From: Lepas anatifera | Lineage: Eukaryota; Arthropoda; Thecostraca; Lepadidae | Length of the DNA stretch: 64,000 nucleotides | Assembly: GCA_034440635.1 (NCBI GenBank) | Contig: JAOTON010001676.1 | Span: 1,441,001 to 1,505,000 of the forward strand | Direction: 5' to 3' | Shown: piece by piece, positions 57,280-64,000 of the stretch | How the letters are laid out: each line of letters opens with the position of its first letter | Position numbering within the stretch: position 1 is the first letter of the stretch | Notes under the pieces: generated by a model | Database searches by the model: none | What the model was told of the DNA's origin: nothing | The model's input: the letters and a program-made list of their open reading frames with translations, nothing else | Position numbers and translations under genes: made by a program

Positions 57280-57434
57280 CAGAGGTGAATCTAAGGAAAG
57301 TATTTAGGAGGGGGAATCCTAAAATATAGAAAAACGTTGTTTTTATGAAAATCAGCCCAAATCAGCTAAAATTCGGTAATATTTGACCGCTTTGGGGGCC
57401 AAGACCCGGCTCCTTCCCTCTGGATCTGCCACTG
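57280..57434. mobile_element. hAT-type MITE, outer left arm
   Basis: Ends CAGAGGTGAATCTAAGG and, inward, CAGTGGCAGATCCAGAGG. Flanks GCACGTGC and GCACGCGC match at 7 of 8 bases. Confidence 0.75.
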
Positions 57435-57638
57435 GCACGCGCAGTCAATAGAATTAAAACACTAGTAGAAATGGATAAAAGGCGGCGAAATAAGTAAATA
57501 TATTGATCAACCTCGCGTTGAGGTCGGAGCTGTAGAGCTCTCCTCGACCCAGGGGGTCCTGGATGGGTTACCTCTGGCACGGAAATACAAGCCCTATACA
57601 AAGCCTACTGGAGACCCAAAATTCAGGGGGCCCCGGAC

Positions 57639-58536
57639 CAGTGGCGGATCCAAGGGGGGGCAAAAAAGGCATTTGCCTCCCCCAAAAGGAAAAGCTCGGG
57701 GCAAAACTGTTTTTGCCCCCCCCAGTGATCGACCTCCCTTTTTCCCCCGACTCCTGTTTGGTTTATAGGCAATATTTTGGGGCTTCAACTCTCGACTTCA
57801 AAACAGAACCAGTTAAGATCAGTGTACATATAACCACTGCGGTGGCGCATTTGGTTAAGGCGTCGCCGTTCTATGTGGGAGGTCCCTAGATCAAAGCTGA
57901 CCCCTGGCAGCATTTTCCTCGACCGCCTCCTACCCAGGAGATGGCAGTAAACTGGGTAGTGCTTGCCTGGACACGGGAGTTTCGCTGACCAACCAGCGTC
58001 CTTGTTATTGGAAGCACGGGCCTGATCAGCCTTTAAATAGATCTACCGGTCCGGTGGCGCGCCCCGAGGGCACGGCCTCGCTTTGTGTCACCGGAGCAGT
58101 CCTCTGCTCCGCCGGGCCCGAGAAATCGGGATAGCCTCGCCGCATTATATGGTGGGGCATGTGAAAGGGAGCGTGTGGACACGACTGTCCCGCAAGGGTA
58201 CCGATAAATGAAAACATCTGCCATGTACACAGTGTGACTGTGTGTATATGTGGTGCAAATATGTAGAAATGTCCCCAGGTCGGGGGCGCAAAAATATAAA
58301 AAGAAAAAGTTCGGTGTAAATATTGGGCCTTCGACTGGAAAAAGTATCTCGAGCCCAGATTTTTCTTCCCGTCAGCTTTTTTTTGCTTTTCGCCTCAAAT
58401 ACCCAAAATTCTACCGGCAGCTTGTAGCGCAGCTTGGGCATATTGTAGCGCAGCTTTTGCGGCGTGGCGTTTTTTTGGCTTTCGACTTTTGACTTTGGTT
58501 TGCCCCTCCCAAACCCACCGGCTAGATCCGCCACTG
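57639..58536. mobile_element. TIR element, inner left arm, with a tRNA-like segment
   Basis: Ends CAGTGGCGGATCCAAGG and, inward, CAGTGGCGGATCTAGCC. Flanks CCCCGGAC and CCTTGATC match at 5 of 8. Around 57838-57895 there is a tRNA-like stretch (GGTGGCGCATTTGGTTAAGGCG) with a poor B box. Confidence 0.65.
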
Positions 58537-58767
58537 CCTTGATCGCCCCCAACCTCGCTCAACTCATGGTTGAGGATACTGGACTGATGACCGGCCGTAA
58601 TCATAATCTTGCGATGTCCGATAGTCATCCCTTAAAAACAAACAAGGAAAAATTTTTAATCACTGCTACAAGTATTCAAGCCCTGAGCTTCAGAACACTT
58701 GGGTATATCATACTTGCATATTTAGAAGACTTCGTCCCCCAGGACTAGCACTGATAAGAGGAACTTT

Positions 58768-59130
58768 ATGCCAATCAAACACACTTCAGTGGCCAGATTG
58801 AGGTTCCAGAACTCTGCTGCTCAGGCAGCAGCAACATATTATGCCCTCCTGAGAGATCTGATGAAAGTTGGGGGCACGATTCGAAGAATAAGTCATATCT
58901 TACTCTTCTCTTACTCTTACTCTCTACCATCTAGGATTCAGAACTTGATTCTTCAAGATGCAGTTGAGGCAACTGAAGCTAATGCGCATGAGGATGAAGT
59001 CACTGGAGTTTATTTTGATGACAGAACTGACAACACACTGGTTGCAGTGGCCTTGTTCGAGTGGACGGTCCACCAGCCACTCGAGCAGGGCCACTGCAAC
59101 CTATTTGGCAGACGTGCTGTGTGGGAATGA
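58768..59130 (+). pseudogene. Unrecognised element protein fragment, left arm
   Basis: MPIKHTSVARLRFQNSAAQA, a frame that continues to LILQDAVEATEANAHEDEVTGVYFDDRTDN. The right arm encodes NLILQDAVEATEAKAHEDEVTGVYFDGRTGNTLLLPRD on the minus strand (59101-59427). I do not know the family. The coding region is duplicated by the palindrome and broken in both arms. Confidence 0.4.
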
Positions 59131-59552
59131 TGGAGCTGGAGTGTAGTGAGACCTATATAACCCATTGGGCTCAGATGTCACCGTAATATGATCGTCTCTA
59201 ACTAGTCTCCTGCGGTGTCTGCCAGCTTCATCATCACGGGGCAGGAGCAATGTGTTGCCAGTTCTGCCATCAAAATAAACTCCAGTGACTTCATCCTCAT
59301 GCGCCTTAGCCTCAGTTGCCTCAACTGCATCTTGAAGAATCAAGTTCTGAGCCCTAGTTTTTTCTTCGTATCGAGAGTATTCTTTGAAATGTGCCCAAAT
59401 TCCATCAGATCTCTCAGGAGGGCACAATATGTTACTGTTGTCTCAGGAGCAGAGTTCTGGAATCTGAATCTGGCCGCTGAAGTGTGTTTGATTGGCATAT
59501 AGTTTCTCTTATCAGTGCTAGCCCTGGGGGATGAAGTCTGCTAAATATGTAT

Positions 59553-59728
<176 letters not shown>

Positions 59729-59905
59729 TATATACCAAAGTATTCCGCAGTTCAGGGCTTGAATACTTGTAGCGGTGGCTGAACAATTTCTCCCTGTTTG
59801 TTTTAAGAAATGACTATCGGGCATCGTAAAATTATAATGACGGCCAGTCATCACTCAAGTAGCCTCAACCATTGGTTGAGCGGGATTGTGGGGGGAGGGT
59901 CAGGG

Positions 59906-60159
59906 CATAGGCGGATCCTGGGGGCAAGGGGGACACGTGCCCCCCCGATCGACCCTCGGCACCCCCTGAAAGGTCGATCGCGCCCCCTGAAATGTCGCTT
60001 CCCACCCCCCCCACCCAGGATACGAAAGTCGGCGCCCATCGATAGGATTTGGCGCCCACCTGATAGGTATTGCCGGTCATAAGTGGCCCTTGCCCTGGTC
60101 CGGATGGCGCCCCCCCTGGGAAGGTGCCCCCCGGATCAGCAATCCTGGATCCGCCTATG
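59906..60159. mobile_element. 254-bp hAT-type MITE, inner right arm
   Basis: Perfect 13-base ends CATAGGCGGATCC and GGATCCGCCTATG, with identical 8-base flanks GGTCAGGG at 59898-59905 and 60160-60167. Confidence 0.9.
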
Positions 60160-60362
60160 GGTCAGGGCCCCTGAATTTTGTGTCTCCAAAAGGCTTTGAA
60201 TAGGGCTTGTATTGCCGTGCTAGCGGTAACCCATCCAGGACCCCCTGGGTCGAGGAGAGCTCTCCAGCCCTGACCTCAACGCCAGACTGATCAATATATT
60301 TATTTATTTCGCCGCCTTTTATCCATTTCTACTAGTGTTCAAATTCGATTGAATGCGCGTGC

Positions 60363-60518
60363 CAGGGGCGGATCCAGGGGAAGGAAACGGGTCTTGGTCC
60401 CCAAAGCAATGAAATATTACGCAGTTTTAGCTGATTTGGGCTGATTTTCGTAAAAAAACGTTTTTTCTATATTTTTCGGATTCCCCCTCCCCAAATACTT
60501 TGCTTAGATCCGCCTCTG
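60363..60518. mobile_element. hAT-type MITE, outer right arm
   Basis: Ends CAGGGGCGGATCCAGGGG and, inward, CAGAGGCGGATCTAAGC. Flanks GCGCGTGC and GCACGTGT. The mirror partner of 57280-57434. Confidence 0.75.
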
Positions 60519-60544
60519 GCACGTGTAATCTGAATTCGTGGCCC

Positions 60545-61660
60545 ATTTCGCAGCATTTTTTGCTTGAAAATCGATTCAATGTACACCAATTTCAAAAGCA
60601 ACCACTAAAATCCAAATTGTGTTTCTTTACACCCCTGTGTCATCTTAAACAGACTTAGTCTTTGTTCTCCATCCAAGGATCATAATACACGGAACGTGTA
60701 ATCGTTAATCAAAACCATGTAGTACTACACTTTTCATGTCATTGTTTCGGAAAACGGCATCCCTTAACACCATCTTTTTATTAGATGAGTGTTGATACAC
60801 TATTGCTAGAACCAACATTTTGAAATTCGAATAACGCAGAACAACATCAGCTCCAATACGGTGTAAGCTTATGCAAAACACATTTAATGGATTCAAAAAG
60901 GATGGAAAACAGCATGTAATTGATTTTCGGACTCGGTTTTGCCTTACATTTGGACCGAGCCACTCATTTTTCAGATAAGTCGGATTCGGTTGACACGCTT
61001 ATCACTATATTTAGCACGAACATCCTTGAGAAATAAGCGAAGTGTCTGGTTTTTTCATGTAAAGGAACATGTTTGCATCAAGTATTTATTTCCGGCCGCC
61101 ATTGCGCGCGAAACTGTAAACTTGTGGCCGGAGTTTTTGGTCTCTTCAAATGGTAGGTTTCTTCAGTTTCTTTCTACCTTTTCACCGTGATTTATTGCGT
61201 TGAAATGCGTTAGTGGGACTTACCATACATGACAGATGTGGCACGTTATCCTATCTTTTTGGGAACCAGCTCTTTCAAGTGGATACTGTACCCCAACTGT
61301 TAGCTACTGAGTCCAACGACGCGCTAGAGTATCTCTATGTAGCACAAACATGTTCATGTTATCTCATTGGAAAATAACACACAATTGCCGTCATTCGAAA
61401 TTCGAAGGCAAAGCTCTTCCAGTGTTAAAATAACCCGCAATGTACAATACTGGACCACACATACTTTAGGTTCCATGAACAGACAAATATGCTGCCTAAT
61501 GCACACGCCGAAAATATATAAACCAGTTTGCCCAAAGGCAGTCCAAAAACTAACCGCTACATTTTTACGAACACGGGTGGGCGCCTAGGAGATTTTTGCG
61601 CCCGAAAGCCCAAAAACCTATTCAAAAGCTGTTGCCATTCTACGCTACGGAAAATTAAAT
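60545..61660. other. No gene seen
   Basis: AT-rich, no motif-bearing frame or repeat recognised. Confidence 0.4.
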
Positions 61661-61669
61661 GAGGCACAA

Positions 61670-62400
61670 CACAAGCTTAGCAGGTCAAAATTTAAAAAGA
61701 TCTGACCTAAGTTCAGTTCAAGGTCACTATCCACTCTAAGATAGAAGTCAAGAAAAACATAGAAAAGAACACAGAAAAACATGGAAAACAGAAAACATGG
61801 TTATATAAAAAATGTGAATTTTTTAATTTGATATCATATCACCTATCACTTTTGGATTTGTTTCAGGGCACAATGTCTTTGCTTCAAGTCTAGGAATGGA
61901 CCACTAAAACATGATGTTGAAATTTGAAATTAATCTCAGACGTATTTACTGAGAAAATCGCATTTCACAATTCCCCGTAGACATTCAGTGGTGAAGTAAT
62001 TGGCCGTACATTACCTTAGGTCATTGGTATCAGTGTCGTTACCGCATACTGTGGTCCTTGGTTGCCTTATGTGCTACACATTTCAGATCAATAAATTAAA
62101 CATACTTTCACTGCGGCCACTTTGAATATTTTTGGACCTTGGCCAGGCCTGGCGACCTGACTGTGCATGAGCTTGACTTCAAACGTTCAGGAAAAATATG
62201 CATTGGGTCAGGAAAAGCTTACACAAAGAACGTCGGCGCTGCGCACTGCCGTTTTCAGCCACCTTGGATAAACCTTAGGGGGCTGGGGGAGGGAACGCAA
62301 AATGGCCTTCCACCACAGCGAAGGATAAATAAGTTCCACCCGATTTCAAGACAAAAAAACTCCCGAGAGGGAAAATCTGGCAACGGCGTATGACCTGGCA
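61670..62400. mobile_element. Decayed relative of the AGGTCA-rich elements
   Basis: AGGTCA/TGACCT words at 61680-61730 and a GGCGCTGCGCACTGCCGTTTTC...CTTGGATAAACCTTAGGGGG sequence at 62234-62282, parallel to the right ends at 26.34 and 44.75 kb. No intact terminal repeats. Confidence 0.45.
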
Positions 62401-62646
62401 GTAGTTCAAGAGTCATTACACCACAACAATTATTATTCGCTTCCGTTAATGTACTGAAACCAGATGTAAGTACTGCCATTTTCACGTTGTCGAGTGACAC
62501 CGGCGGAAGCGTTATGAAGATCCTGACTCCAATCAACCATTGTTATTTTGCACGCACTTGGTTAATATAAAGCTTTGTGCTTTATTAATACGAAATGTTT
62601 TATTGTCATGGTTCATCATATGACTTGTAAAAACCTTTCCTTACAG

Positions 62647-62996
62647 ATACAGATGAGGAAAAACTCGCATTTCTCTTGATTATATCCAGCTGGACAGTGC
62701 CAAAGAGTTTGAAGATGATTTGTCCGCCACCACCCGGAGAAGTCCATTCGTAAAGTGTGGCACCCTCCACATTGAGGGCGTTAACGTTGTGAACTTGGAG
62801 GGGCTGCCGAAAAGTGAGAAGCTGCTGGTGCGGACAGCAAGCTTACCCGTTCTACTACATCAGAAATATCCAGACCCGCATCATGAGGAAGCTCAGCTGC
62901 GCTGATAAGCCGGAAAATATTAAGAAAAGAAGGGTCACCGTTACCAGTCCGCACCCACCAGCGACTAGTACGCGTCAAGGATGCCACTGGTCTCGA
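62647..62996 (+). pseudogene. Candidate exon or exon remnant, family unknown
   Basis: Bounded by an acceptor-like CCTTACAG (ending 62646) and a donor-like CGA|GTGAGT at about 62996. One frame reads ISLDYIQLDSAKEFEDDL and CGTLHIEGVNVVNLEGLPKSEKLL; another takes over with YPFYYIRNIQTRIMRKLSCADKPENIKKRR. Neither frame is open throughout, so if this was an exon it is frameshifted. I do not recognise the protein. Confidence 0.3.
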
Positions 62997-63235
62997 GTGA
63001 GTCTGTGGTTGTGGCGTGGAGTGGTTTTGTTTATGGGGTGGTTTTATAATTCAGGGTGTCTTATAAATCCATGAAAAGTAGACAAACTTTTCAATGTGGA
63101 ATAACAATTTAGTTAACATGTCCAATGAATTTTGGGGTACTAGGCTGTGGGACATTTGATGAGCAGTGACTTTCAGTCCTCAATCACTCCTCTGTGGATT
63201 GCTTCGCTTCTTTCAGCCTGTGCTCAAGAGTTACT

Positions 63236-63305
63236 GTGCACGTCTAAACAGGCTGTGCACGTCTTAACAGGCTAAAGGCGCAGGCCTGTGCACGTCTAAA
63301 CAGGC
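63236..63305. repeat. Short tandem repeat, three units
   Basis: TGTGCACGTCTAAACAGGC recurs three times with small changes and spacing. Confidence 0.8.
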
Positions 63306-63425
63306 CTGCGTCTTACGCAGGATGCTATTGTAGGCTCTCCTGACCTCCTGCTCCTTGATAGATTCCTTGAAGTCCTCCACAGTCATATGCAGCTCCTCCA
63401 GGGTGGGGGGAGGCTCCTCATCAAT
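63300..63425 (-). pseudogene. Transposase-like C-terminal fragment
   Basis: On the minus strand it reads LEELHMTVEDFKESIKEQEVRRAYNSILRKTQACL, the look of a DDE transposase C terminus. A second, inverted version is at 63715-63860. Confidence 0.45.
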
Positions 63426-63659
63426 TTCGCTAGATATACGGACCAGAACCAGTAGTCCAGGGGCGCATGGGCGGTGGAACTAGCGGTCACCAGGTCACCG
63501 TGCCCCCCCCGCGTCCTCCCTCAATGATGATTTCTAAAACTAACCCTATGACGTTGACTGGAAAGAAATTGGCGCTTCCCCCTTAAAACCGGACCCTCCA
63601 CCGCCACTGCAGAAGCGACAAGTCGAGACTGCAAGAGGCTCACACAACACACCTGGGCC

Positions 63660-63860
63660 TCCTGCACCCCTGACATTTCACCCCTGGACTACTTATTCTG
63701 GTCCGTGTGTCTGGCGGAACCGATGAGGAGCCCCCGCCACCCTAAAGGAGCTGAAAATGACTGCGGAAGACTTCAAAGAGTCCATCAAGGAGCTGTATGA
63801 GGGGCAACCTGCAAAAACAACCTGCGCAGGGCTCAGGCCTGTATAGAACAGAGAGTGGGC
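63660..63860 (+). pseudogene. Transposase-like C-terminal fragment, opposite orientation
   Basis: LDYLFWSVCLAE (PLDYxFW is common in Tc1/mariner-like C termini), then, after a frame change, LKELKMTAEDFKESIKELYE and NLRRAQACIEQRVGF. Matches the fragment at 63300-63425 in reverse. Confidence 0.5.
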
Positions 63861-64000
63861 TTTCTAACTCAGCTTCAAATAAGTCAAGCATCCCACATAC
63901 GAGGAGGGGTGATTGAGCACTGGAATGTCACTCTGATTATCAAATTTACCTTAGTCTAGTGTCAGAAAATTCACGAGAGAAGTTTGATACCTTATGATTT

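Noticed and set aside
57838..57900. Functional tRNA gene
   Set aside because: The A-box region is good, but the B box and acceptor stem do not pair; it is at best a decayed tRNA-like segment inside a TIR element.

Overview
This is eukaryotic, intron-bearing DNA from an invertebrate, most likely an arthropod (a crustacean is my guess, low certainty). Evidence: a spliced gene of the DUF229 sulfatase-like family, and a mix of Penelope, Tx1/L1-like, CR1-like, BEL/Pao, Ty3/gypsy, hAT, pogo and TTAA-target elements with tRNA-derived SINEs. There are no operons and nearly everything outside one gene is repeat. Region 1 (1-17 kb): the DUF229 gene lies on the minus strand. Exon 1 is 16141-16835 and the next exon is 3292-3585. 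They are joined in phase 0 across a 12.55-kb intron that holds, from its 3' end, a 61-bp minisatellite touching the splice acceptor, a 38-bp minisatellite, an (ACT)n tract, TTAA and hAT-like elements, Tx1-like fragments and a CR1-like LINE with a 2A-like ribosome-skipping motif. Later exons lie beyond the left edge. Exon 1 carries a one-base frame break, so the gene is either broken or mis-assembled there. Region 2 (17-27.6 kb): LINE scraps, an internally deleted pogo-like transposase, MITEs, a SINE, the end of a BEL/Pao element, and a 1-kb TTAA-bounded element packed with AGGTCA/TGACCT words. Region 3 (27.7-42.2 kb): what looks like one Penelope-like composite, two 5'-truncated copies head to head, each ending in a pseudo-LTR with a hammerhead-like core. 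A nearly intact 6.07-kb Tx1/L1-like LINE sits in the left copy (13-bp target duplication) and a 4.18-kb hAT-like element in the right copy (8-bp duplication). The LINE and the hAT can be excised on paper to give continuous Penelope coding sequence. Region 4 (42.2-51 kb): a second AGGTCA-rich TTAA element, a decayed plus-strand LINE and a GC-rich minisatellite. Region 5 (51-64 kb): two large inverted repeats (51117-53889 and 57254-60544), each with smaller elements at matching sites in both arms; a third AGGTCA-rich TTAA element split by a Ty3/gypsy-like gag-protease fragment; and transposase scraps. All coordinates, phases, target duplications and motif matches were read by eye; family names rest on motif recognition, not searches.
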